From the NCBI GenBank assembly GCA_965226155.1, contig OZ245331.1, positions 1,550,001-1,614,000 on the forward strand: a stretch of 64,000 bases of DNA. The letters are read 5' to 3'. Positions 18,719 through 25,899 of this stretch are shown here, piece after piece. Every line of letters begins with the position of its first letter. Positions within the stretch are counted from its first letter, which is position 1. A model generated the notes under the pieces. That model was given only the letters and a program-made list of their open reading frames with translations. It did no database searches and had not been told where the DNA came from. The stretch is from G965226155 sp965226155 (GTDB lineage Bacteria > Pseudomonadota > Gammaproteobacteria > Eutrophobiales > Eutrophobiaceae). The translations under genes and the position numbers were made by a program.

Positions 18719-18890
18719 GGAGAGGTGGTTGAGTGGGTGACAAATTTGCTGGGAGCAAATTTGAACAGCAGAGCGAAGCGATGCTGGCCCCAAAGGGGTG
18801 GAGTACAGGGAAGTACGGAATAGGGCGCGGAGAGGAGCGCCGCAAATAAGCAAGGATTTATTAACTAAAGGGTTGTAAAAATTAAAAATT
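18719..18890 (+). repeat. Partial tRNA-Ser 5' copy plus a run of hairpins (possible mobile element)
   Basis: 18719-18740 repeats the first 22 bases of the tRNA-Ser gene that begins at 18891, with three mismatches. From 18741 follow: CAAATTTGCT-GGG-AGCAAATTTG (10-bp perfect stem, 18741-18763), CAGCA...TGCTG (18766-18786), CCCC-AAA-GGGG (18788-18798), GTAC-AGGGAA-GTAC (18803-18816), GGCGC...GCGCC (18824-18841). After that about 45 AT-rich bases lead to the intact tRNA. The region codes for no protein. The same design precedes tRNA-Arg at 23442. The pattern fits an element inserted into the D-arm with a 20-22 bp target duplication, but no mobility gene is seen. Confidence 0.75.
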
Positions 18891-18980
18891 GGAGAGGTGG
18901 CCGAGTGGCTGAAGGCGCTCCCCTGCTAAGGGAGTATGGGGTTAAACCCATCGAGGGTTCGAATCCCTCCCTCTCCGCCA
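18891..18980 (+). tRNA. tRNA-Ser (anticodon GCT)
   Basis: A 90-nt gene: acceptor GGAGAGG pairs with CCTCTCC (18970-18976), discriminator G, encoded CCA (18978-18980). Anticodon stem/loop CCCCTGCTAAGGG region gives anticodon GCT (reads AGC/AGU). The long variable arm TATGGGGTTAAACCCATC and the TPsi loop GGTTCGAATCC are typical of type II tRNA-Ser. Confidence 0.96.
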
Positions 18981-18986
18981 GATAAA

Positions 18987-19011
18987 ACAAAGGGGCTGAT
19001 AGCCCCTTTGT
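18987..19011. terminator. Bidirectional terminator between tRNA-Ser and gloB
   Basis: ACAAAGGGGCT-GAT-AGCCCCTTTGT is an 11-bp perfect inverted repeat with GC core and A/T flanks on each side, placed six bases after the tRNA CCA and one base before the stop codon of the convergent gloB. It can stop transcription from both sides. Confidence 0.8.
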
Positions 19012-19012
19012 T

Positions 19013-19804
19013 CTACCAACTATTCCTGATTTTACGTAAGGCCAGAAATACCGATTTAGGGTCGGGAGAAATCGGGATATCAGGCAATTCCTTTCGAAGC
19101 TCTTCAATAATTTCCGGATTATCCAATCTGAAAAACGTATTAATCTGTTTTTCCTGTCCTATTGTCGTCACCATGGCCAGGTTAGGATCTTGTTGGTCGG
19201 CATCTTTAAGCAAGAGTTTGGCTTGTTCATTCTTCGGCTCCCGACTTAATGTGAAACGAAGATTGTTCACCATGTAATCGTGACCCGGATATATTTTTGT
19301 ATCGTCCGGTAGTTTAGCCAGTTGACTTGTAAACGTAAGATATAACTCATCGGGATGCCCACCATTATGACAATTCCCCGCGCCAGCATTAAATAATGTA
19401 TCTCCGCAAAATAAAGACGCTTCATCAGTCCTTGAGAGCAAGCATATATGACTCATTGTATGACCGGGAGTATCCAAACATTCTAACTCAATAGTCCGTC
19501 CTACCTTGATGATATCTCCTGCTGTTAAACCTTTATCAATTCCAGCGATCTTATAATCTGCTTTTTCATGCGCAAGTAATTTTGCCCCCGTTGCTTTAAT
19601 CATTTGCCCATTACCACCGGTATGATCCCCATGTTCGTGAGTATTTAAAATCTGCGTTATCTCCCAGCCTTTATCTTTTGCAATCGACAAACACTTAACA
19701 TGGTCTAAGGGGTCAATAGCTAATGCATCACCTGTTTCAGGGCAAGCAATGAGATAATTAAAATTACGAAATTGATTATTAGTCCAGATCTGTTCAACTA
19801 TCAT
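19013..19804 (-). CDS. gloB: Hydroxyacylglutathione hydrolase (glyoxalase II)
   Basis: Hydrolyses S-lactoylglutathione to lactate and glutathione in methylglyoxal detoxification. The 263-residue protein has the binuclear metal motif THEHGDHTGG, further ligands in DTPGHTMSHI and CGDTLF, and the GloB-specific C-terminal domain with YPGHDYMVNNLRF and FFRLDNPEI. The signature and length match the family. It is a single gene, convergent with the tRNA-Ser gene. Confidence 0.93.
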   Translation of the reverse strand: MIVEQIWTNNQFRNFNYLIACPETGDALAIDPLDHVKCLSIAKDKGWEITQILNTHEHGDHTGGNGQMIKATGAKLLAHEKADYKIAGIDKGLTAGDIIKVGRTIELECLDTPGHTMSHICLLSRTDEASLFCGDTLFNAGAGNCHNGGHPDELYLTFTSQLAKLPDDTKIYPGHDYMVNNLRFTLSREPKNEQAKLLLKDADQQDPNLAMVTTIGQEKQINTFFRLDNPEIIEELRKELPDIPISPDPKSVFLALRKIRNSW

Positions 19805-19897
19805 GTTATGGTTACTTAGTGAGTTGTGCTATGTATCTCAGTTTTCTTCAGATAAAATTATAGTGCTTTATAAATTATTATGTAAGAGAGATTAATA

Positions 19898-20326
19898 ATG
19901 ACGACCAGAAGATTTATCAGGTATAGAGGTGATTATAAATATCAATTAGCAGAAGGCTATAAAATTGATATAGCCATTAAGCCAAAACAAGATATTAAAA
20001 CGGAATTCATTAATCTGGATGTAAATGGTGAATTGACAATTAAACAAAGCTATGCTTGGGATGGGCCATCAGGTCCTGTAATAGATACAAAAGAGAATTT
20101 ACGTGCATCCTTGGTCCATGATGCACTGTACCAGTTAATGCGAAACAAAGAACTTGTCACTAGTACACACAGAAAAGCCGCCGACCAAATATTTAAGGAC
20201 TTATGTAAGATGGATGGCGTGTCTAACTTTAGGGCATCGATGTATTACAAGGCGTTACGAAAATTTGGCAGGCCCGTTACCAGCCCTGAGAATAAAAAGA
20301 AGATACGACGCGCAACAAAACCCTAG
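19898..20326 (+). CDS. DUF1353-like protein
   Basis: A 142-residue protein with no signal peptide. The central pattern SYAWDGPSGP...SLVHDALYQLMR...RKAADQIFKDL is what I know from the DUF1353 family, often found in phages and in bacterial chromosomes near phage remnants; function is unknown. No phage genes surround it here. It lies divergent from gloB. The His-Asp of VHDALYQ and the Asp of AADQIF are the invariant residues, and a hydrolase role is only a guess. Confidence 0.65.
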   Translation: MTTRRFIRYRGDYKYQLAEGYKIDIAIKPKQDIKTEFINLDVNGELTIKQSYAWDGPSGPVIDTKENLRASLVHDALYQLMRNKELVTSTHRKAADQIFKDLCKMDGVSNFRASMYYKALRKFGRPVTSPENKKKIRRATKP

Positions 20327-20442
20327 ATATCTTGCATTCCGCCGACTGTATTCCTTAAATGAATAAAGATATGTAAATATATTACTTTTATATATATTGA
20401 TATAAATCTATACTCCGCGCTCATATTTTTTGAGGTTTCGCT

Positions 20443-21219
20443 TTGGAATTATGGGCTTACAGCATTGCCGGCTTTGCAGTCGGGGCAATTATCGGGGTAA
20501 CAGGGGTCGGTGGCGGCTCTCTGATGACGCCGTTGCTCGTGCTATTTTTTGGTGTTTCACCCGTTACAGCAGTTGGCACAGATCTTCTCTACGCAGCGAT
20601 AACTAAGGCAGGTGGTGTCTGGGTTCATGCTCGACTTGGCAACATCGACTGGCGCCGAGTATTTTTACTCGCATCAGGCAGTATTCCAGCATCACTGGTA
20701 ACGACTGGCGCGGTGCGTCTATTCGGTTCAGATACTGATACACTTTCCTATATTATCACCCATGCCCTTAGCGCTGCGCTCATTATTACGGCGGTTTCAA
20801 TTATCTTCCGCGACAAGCTTCGCAACTGGGCAAATCATAGATTGAACTTTGGAAACAAAGGGGCACCGGACTACTGGGTGATATTAACGGGAGTGATACT
20901 TGGAGTTTTGGTTACGCTTTCTTCAGTTGGGGCGGGTGTTATCGGAGCGACAGCATTGATGCTGTTAGTCCCAGCGTTATCAATGTCTCGCATAGTCGGT
21001 ACCGATATCGCACATGCAGTTCCACTCACATTAGTAGCAGGACTTGGACATGCTGTGAATGGTTCAGTTGACTGGATCTTGTTGGCAAGCTTATTGATCG
21101 GTTCGCTACCCGGGATTTGGTTGGGTAGTCATATTGGTAATCGACTACCGGATAACGTATTGCGAGTGCTACTCGCAAGTTTGCTCTTTCTAATCGGTGG
21201 CAGGCTTGCATTGTTTTAA
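20443..21219 (+). CDS. TauE/SafE (TSUP) family sulfite/sulfonate exporter
   Basis: A 258-residue inner-membrane protein with about eight hydrophobic segments in two repeats; the first repeat contains GVTGVGGGSLMTPLL and PVTAVGTDLLYAAITKAGG, the second VTLSSVGAGVIGATALMLL and RIVGTDIAHAVPLT, the family hallmarks. Start is TTG, with TGAGG seven bases upstream. It stands 48 bases before cysH, so export of sulfite or related anions and sulfate assimilation are probably linked: the exporter could relieve sulfite made by the reductase. Substrate not fixed by sequence. Confidence 0.88.
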   Translation: MELWAYSIAGFAVGAIIGVTGVGGGSLMTPLLVLFFGVSPVTAVGTDLLYAAITKAGGVWVHARLGNIDWRRVFLLASGSIPASLVTTGAVRLFGSDTDTLSYIITHALSAALIITAVSIIFRDKLRNWANHRLNFGNKGAPDYWVILTGVILGVLVTLSSVGAGVIGATALMLLVPALSMSRIVGTDIAHAVPLTLVAGLGHAVNGSVDWILLASLLIGSLPGIWLGSHIGNRLPDNVLRVLLASLLFLIGGRLALF

Positions 21220-21267
21220 GGAGATAGTTACTATTTCTTTCTAATCTAAAAATTAACACACTAAACT

Positions 21268-22023
21268 ATGGAGCGAAGTTGCATGGACTCTAACATCATG
21301 ATAAGTGAAGACCTTCAAGGTAAGGTTAACTCGCTAGTTGAATTACTTTCGGGCATGTCGAAAGAATTCTCACCTTCGACATTCGCATCAAGCCTGTCGA
21401 TCGAAGATATGATATTAACCGATGCCATTCTTAGAAATAAGATTGACATAATTATTTTTACGTTAGACACAGGCCGCATGAATGGTGATACGCTCAAAGT
21501 AATAGACGATATTGAAGCTAAATATGGTAATCCGATCGAAGTATATTGGCCTCTTGCTGACTCTGTTGAAAATTATGTAAGCGAGCATGGGCTGAATGGC
21601 TTTTACAATAGCGTTGCATTACGTAAGCAGTGTTGTGAAATTCGTAAGGTTGAACCTTTACGTCGCGCACTCTCTGGGAAAAAAGCCTGGCTAACAGGGC
21701 TGCGTCGCGAACAGTCTGTAACCCGCACAGAACTTGAAATTCAATCTTATGACGCTGTATTCGGCCTTGAAAAATTTAATCCTCTCGCAGATTGGAGCGA
21801 AGAAGATGTCTGGGCATACTTGCGCGCTTACGATGTTCCCTACAATGCCCTTTATGATCAAGGCTATCGCTCAATAGGTTGTGCACCTTGTAGCCGTCCC
21901 GTCGTTGCTGGCGAAGATGCACGAGCAGGGCGATGGTGGTGGGAAGAGCCTGATAGTAAAGAATGTGGTCTGCACGTTGCAAAAGATGGCAGTCTAACAC
22001 GAAATGAGAAAGCAGCCGGCTGA
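21268..22023 (+). CDS. cysH: Assimilatory adenylyl-sulfate (APS) reductase
   Basis: Reduces adenylyl sulfate to sulfite in sulfur assimilation. The 251-residue protein has the PAPS-reductase fold with DTGRMN, GLRREQSVTR and the C-terminal ECGLH catalytic cysteine. It also carries both extra cysteine pairs (KQCCEIRK and CAPC), which bind a 4Fe-4S cluster and mark the APS-using bacterial/plant type rather than the E. coli PAPS type. The first Met (MERSC) may be replaced by the second (MDSN) six codons on. Confidence 0.9.
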   Translation: MERSCMDSNIMISEDLQGKVNSLVELLSGMSKEFSPSTFASSLSIEDMILTDAILRNKIDIIIFTLDTGRMNGDTLKVIDDIEAKYGNPIEVYWPLADSVENYVSEHGLNGFYNSVALRKQCCEIRKVEPLRRALSGKKAWLTGLRREQSVTRTELEIQSYDAVFGLEKFNPLADWSEEDVWAYLRAYDVPYNALYDQGYRSIGCAPCSRPVVAGEDARAGRWWWEEPDSKECGLHVAKDGSLTRNEKAAG

Positions 22024-22029
22024 TTAGTT

Positions 22030-23280
22030 TTATAAATTATAAATTGCCGCCCATAAGAAGAACGCAACAGTGGCAATTAAGCTGACGTTAGTAGGCCAAC
22101 CGTTTTTAAATTTGTGTCCTATCCATTTTTCACGGCTGTTTAATAGTAGCAAACCCACTGCAAGAAATGGGATGAAAAAAGCACCGGTAACCGTATAGAG
22201 CTTTTGCACTTCGCGAAAACTAGTAAACAGTCCTACCATAGGCACAAAGGCCAGCAGGATTAGAAATATCCGGTAGCTAGGGGCCGTAGTGCTAATCATT
22301 GTTGTTTGTTGTTGGTTATTGAATTGTTCCCGAGGTTGGTGGGCAAGCAGCCAAGCATCGGAAAAAATATATGGTATTGATTGCCACACACCCAACAAGC
22401 TGCTGAATACGGCACCTGCAGCACCAATTAAGAACAACCACTTCCCGGCCGGACCGAGTTCATTGCCAAGTTGGTTAGACAGATTGACCAGCAACGTTGC
22501 TCCGCCGCCTTCGATAGTAAGATGGCTTCCAATGATGACCACTGACAAGCCGAACAGTGCAGTCATGATGTAACCATTAGCAAGATCAATTCGACACACA
22601 TGTAGGTCATCACAGTTTAATCGTCCTTCCTCACGTATCCAGTAACCATAGCTTAAAATGGTAACGGTTCCACCGACACCACCAATTAATGCAATGGCCC
22701 AAGTCAGTCCTTCGCCATGAAAGTCGGGTATGGTTGGGATGAGTATGCCTTTTAGTACCAACTCTGTGCCTGGCCACAGTAATGCTGCTGTGATAATCAC
22801 TGAAAAGAACATGATGCCCACACAGACACGCATTATCTTTTCAAACAATGAATAACCTCCCTTGTAGACGAGAACAAGACCAATCAAGCTAGAGATAATA
22901 CCAAAAAAGATTTTTCCATCGACCGGATCATTGAACACAGGAAATATGGCATGCAAAGTGACACCACAGGCGCTCATCATCGCAGTACCAACGAAAAAAG
23001 AAAACAACAGCAAGTAGGGTAAAAATAACCAAATCGCACAACGTCCTAGATGAATAGTCAACCCTTCCAGTATGGTCGTCTCAGTTGCTAGCTGCCATCG
23101 AGCAATTCCTTCTGTCACTACGAATTTTAGAAAAGCGCCAACAATCACCGCCCATAAAATAGATGTTCCCATTAAACTTCCAGCAAAACTTCCTGTCGCC
23201 AAATCGCCTCCGCCAACGCCTGTTGCAGCGATCAGCATACCGGGACCGATTATGATCAAGTATCTTGTCAGTTTATTCAT
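22030..23280 (-). CDS. Nramp-related divalent metal transporter, divergent
   Basis: A 416-residue integral membrane protein with eleven or so hydrophobic segments and the overall layout of the Nramp family (GPGMLIAATGVGGGDLATG in the first helix, WQLATETTILEGL after the third). The metal-binding motifs of true Nramp proteins are not there: DPGN in helix 1 is replaced by GGGD, and the helix-6 MPHN region reads GGTVTILSYGYW. So transport of Mn/Fe cannot be assumed; a distinct substrate such as Mg or a non-metal cation is possible. Convergent with cysH, six bases between stops. Confidence 0.7.
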   Translation of the reverse strand: MNKLTRYLIIIGPGMLIAATGVGGGDLATGSFAGSLMGTSILWAVIVGAFLKFVVTEGIARWQLATETTILEGLTIHLGRCAIWLFLPYLLLFSFFVGTAMMSACGVTLHAIFPVFNDPVDGKIFFGIISSLIGLVLVYKGGYSLFEKIMRVCVGIMFFSVIITAALLWPGTELVLKGILIPTIPDFHGEGLTWAIALIGGVGGTVTILSYGYWIREEGRLNCDDLHVCRIDLANGYIMTALFGLSVVIIGSHLTIEGGGATLLVNLSNQLGNELGPAGKWLFLIGAAGAVFSSLLGVWQSIPYIFSDAWLLAHQPREQFNNQQQTTMISTTAPSYRIFLILLAFVPMVGLFTSFREVQKLYTVTGAFFIPFLAVGLLLLNSREKWIGHKFKNGWPTNVSLIATVAFFLWAAIYNL

Positions 23281-23441
23281 AGTGAAATTGTTTATGCTGA
23301 ATCAGGATTCATTGATAGTGTATCTCAACTTTAATATGTACTGGATAATTCCGTATATATCATGCGAGAATACAAACACGGTAAAAGCTACTAATCGTAG
23401 TATTTAGTAGCCATTAATTTGTCTCTAAAAGTTTGATTTAC

Positions 23442-23582
23442 GCACCTGTAGCTCAGTTGGACGATGTGCAGGATGCACAAGTGTCGCGGGAGACAGGATG
23501 TCGAGAGCGACTAGAGTACAACAGCACGCAGTGCTGTTAAGATAACAGGAAGATTTTTGCAGTAAAGAACAGTAGTAATTAC
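23442..23582 (+). repeat. Partial tRNA-Arg 5' copy plus a run of GGA-loop hairpins (possible mobile element)
   Basis: 23442-23461 repeats the first 20 bases of the tRNA-Arg gene at 23583 with two mismatches, and the four bases upstream (TTAC) are shared as well. Then come GTGCA-GGA-TGCAC (23466-23478); a nested pair GTCGC (23483-23487)/GCGAC (23507-23511) enclosing GACA-GGA-TGTC (23492-23502); and AACAGCAC-GCA-GTGCTGTT (23520-23538, 8-bp perfect). About 44 AT-rich bases follow before the intact tRNA. The composition (GAGCGA, GAGTACA, AACAGCA...TGCTG) matches the tRNA-Ser element at 18719. No protein is encoded. Confidence 0.75.
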
Positions 23583-23659
23583 GCGCCCGTAGCTCAGTTG
23601 GATAGAGTACCTGGCTACGAACTAGGGGGTCGGAGGTTCGAATCCTTCCGGGCGCGCCA
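23583..23659 (+). tRNA. tRNA-Arg (anticodon ACG)
   Basis: A 77-nt gene: acceptor GCGCCCG pairs with CGGGCGC, discriminator G, CCA encoded at 23657-23659. Anticodon loop CTACGAA gives ACG, the tRNA whose A34 is changed to inosine by TadA (gene at 11356). D-arm TAGCTCAGTTGGATAGAG and TPsi arm GGAGGTTCGAATCCTTCC are normal; the T-stem has one wobble pair. Confidence 0.96.
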
Positions 23660-23796
23660 TACATAAAGGTTTTTGTGTAGGAATTCCTAATAATATCCCC
23701 TAGAAATATGTTGGGTATGAACGCTTAACCACATATAATTAGTTATATCGTACGGATACTTTTTAAATATACACTTCACCAAGAAAGGGGGAGATC

Positions 23797-24057
23797 ATGA
23801 AAACATTAGATAGAATAATACTCGGTATATTAGGTGTTGGGATTTGGGCCCTTACACTTACTTTTTACACACACCCAAGAGATACATTTGCAGCAAGTGT
23901 CAATGCAAGTGAAGTTGATGGATTGAAAAGCTTAGTACAAAGTGTTGTTGAGGATTGTTCGGTTGACGGAACCGGATTCGGAAATTTTGATGGTCTTCAA
24001 GTACACCTTAACTATTTTGATGGAAACATCTCATGCGCAGAAAACGAGAAAGAATAA
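23797..24057 (+). CDS. Small membrane-anchored protein of unknown function
   Basis: An 86-residue protein with one N-terminal hydrophobic segment (ILGILGVGIWALTLTFY), followed by an exported domain with two cysteines (EDCSVDG and ISCAENEKE). The ribosome site AAGGGGGAG precedes the ATG. It is unlike any family I know; its form (short anchored protein, mature part SEVDGLKSLVQSVVEDC) recalls small periplasmic proteins. It lies 54 bases upstream of the TolB/TPR gene and may be transcribed with it. Confidence 0.65.
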   Translation: MKTLDRIILGILGVGIWALTLTFYTHPRDTFAASVNASEVDGLKSLVQSVVEDCSVDGTGFGNFDGLQVHLNYFDGNISCAENEKE

Positions 24058-24111
24058 GCAAGCCAGAGAACGATCTCTTATTTCTGATTACTTTAAATTA
24101 AGGAGGCAGTC

Positions 24112-25776
24112 ATGGTAAATAATCATATAAAAAATCACCGCTTTACAGGAAATACACTGGTTTACTTTATTGTAGGACTGGTCGTAGTAGTCATTGGGTT
24201 TCTTGTGGTTGATAACATGCAGACGAATGCAACCGAAATGGTCGTAGAAAGCGCTTCACCATCCGCACTTGAAACAACAAAAGCTATGGTTGCTGAAGAG
24301 GCAGAAACTGGAATGCATAATTCTATTGCAATATTGCCTTTCGACAACCTGAGTCCAAATCCTGATGATGCTTACATTGCCTTTGGAATTCATCAAGATA
24401 TTCTGTATATCCTCTCGCTGATACAAGACATGAGTGTGATATCACATAATGGTGTCTACAACACTGACATCAATTATGCAGATAAAAGTATTATGGGTGA
24501 GCTAAAATACCCAAGCGATATGTCTCTTGCTGATATTACTGCGGAACTCAATGTGGGTACCATCATGAAAGGCAGCGTCAGTTATGCTGACGATCAAATT
24601 ATGGTTGATGTGCAGCTGTATGATGCCTCCGGTGATAATCAGTTGTGGGCCTGGAAGTTTGAGCAAGACTTCTCTGAAGTCTTCGCTATTCAAGCAGAGA
24701 TTGCCGAGAACATTGCTATGACGCTTGGTGCAAACCTGTCTGACGCAGAAAAAACCCGTATCCGGATGCCACTGACCAACTCAATTGAAGCGTATAAGCC
24801 CTACTTAAAGGCGAGGGTAACAAAGTCACACCTTGAGGGCGGGATGCCATTTGAATTTTATACCTACCTGGATGAAGCGATCGCAATTTATCCCGACTTT
24901 GCTTTGGCCCATGCTTTCAAAGCGGCTGCTTATGGGATAAACCTTACCAATGGAAATCCAGCTAATTTGGCGAGTGTAGAAGAGCTCGAAAAGGCAGTCG
25001 TTGCTCATGTCGAGAAAGCCTTAGCGTTGGATCCAAACATCTCCCTTGCTCATTGGGCACAGGCACAGGTTCATTACGTTCACGGACGAACAGAGGAAGC
25101 AAGGCAATCCTTTGAAAGTGCACTGAAATTGAACCCAGGTCTTGTTGAATTATTAAATGGCTATGTTCATTTTCTTTCATTTCATGAAGAAGATGATAAG
25201 GCTATCGCGTTATCAAAACGAGCCCAGGAACTCACACCCACCGATGCCAGCTGGCTGACGCGTTATGGAATGCCATTATTATTTGCAGAAGGTCATGCTG
25301 ACGCCGCTGTCGATGTACTCCGTGAAGGTCTGGAATACTACCAGTATCCTTGGTTGCATAGAATACTCGGAATTGCAGAGTATCGAGCAGGAAACAGGGA
25401 TGAGGCAATAAAGCAATTTCAGTTCTCTGAGAAAAGACGAGCGGATTTTGAAAAAGGGCCCAATCCATTACGAAGAGGGTCCGATCCGTATACGGTCTAT
25501 GCGTTATCAGTTCTTGGATTCAACGAAGAGGCGCAAAAATTAGCGAGTGGACTTGAGGCTAGCTATGCCAAGAGAAAACATGTGAATGCAACTAATGCGA
25601 TAATGATTAATTTAACACTCGGTAAAGTAGACGAGGCATACGATGTCTTAAGTAACAATTTGAACAGAGGCGTGTCATTAAATTTACAATATATAAAAGA
25701 GAACTTTATGAACGATCCAGTTTTAGAAGAACCTCGATTTGTCGAAATGAGGAGCCGGATCGGGGAATTAAACTAA
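24112..25776 (+). CDS. Membrane-anchored TolB-like/TPR repeat protein
   Basis: A 554-residue protein: one transmembrane segment at about 17-36 (LVYFIVGLVVVVIGFLVV), then a TolB N-domain-like module starting SIAILPFDNLSPNPDDAY (about 70-200) as found in adenylate cyclase- and CadC-type TPR proteins, then TPR repeats (about 215-550; e.g. AHWAQAQVHYVHGRTEEARQ, RILGIAEYRAGNRDEAIKQF). The cyclase or winged-helix domain that often precedes this module is absent. A strong site AAGGAGG precedes the ATG. Likely a periplasmic or outward-facing scaffold or sensor; function unknown. Confidence 0.75.
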   Translation: MVNNHIKNHRFTGNTLVYFIVGLVVVVIGFLVVDNMQTNATEMVVESASPSALETTKAMVAEEAETGMHNSIAILPFDNLSPNPDDAYIAFGIHQDILYILSLIQDMSVISHNGVYNTDINYADKSIMGELKYPSDMSLADITAELNVGTIMKGSVSYADDQIMVDVQLYDASGDNQLWAWKFEQDFSEVFAIQAEIAENIAMTLGANLSDAEKTRIRMPLTNSIEAYKPYLKARVTKSHLEGGMPFEFYTYLDEAIAIYPDFALAHAFKAAAYGINLTNGNPANLASVEELEKAVVAHVEKALALDPNISLAHWAQAQVHYVHGRTEEARQSFESALKLNPGLVELLNGYVHFLSFHEEDDKAIALSKRAQELTPTDASWLTRYGMPLLFAEGHADAAVDVLREGLEYYQYPWLHRILGIAEYRAGNRDEAIKQFQFSEKRRADFEKGPNPLRRGSDPYTVYALSVLGFNEEAQKLASGLEASYAKRKHVNATNAIMINLTLGKVDEAYDVLSNNLNRGVSLNLQYIKENFMNDPVLEEPRFVEMRSRIGELN

Positions 25777-25788
25777 TCCTTGCCCGTG

Positions 25789-25818
25789 GGTGTCCGCTTT
25801 TGACTTAAAGCGGACACC
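25789..25818. repeat. Dispersed palindromic repeat, copy A
   Basis: GGTGTCCGCTTT-TGACTT-AAAGCGGACACC: 12-bp perfect stem with a six-base loop, 12 bases after the stop of the TPR gene. It can act as terminator there, but the same core TGTCCGC...GCGGACA recurs at 27398, 31270, 44723 and 46858, so it is a repeat family. Confidence 0.8.
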
Positions 25819-25899
25819 GGGGGTAGGATTAAGATTAGACTTGAACTAGAAACGTGATGAAACTTCCTTGACCAAGGCAACTCCTGTTAATTATTTATT

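Noticed and set aside
18865..19107. 80-codon minus-strand open frame with LAEREGFEPSMGLTPYS
   Set aside because: Antisense of tRNA-Ser; the AEREGFEPSM pattern is a well-known false annotation.
23425..23664. 79-codon minus-strand open frame with GRIRTSDPLVRSQVLYPTELR
   Set aside because: It is the antisense of tRNA-Arg and its upstream element, a familiar false protein (the RTSDPLVRS pattern comes from antisense tRNA).
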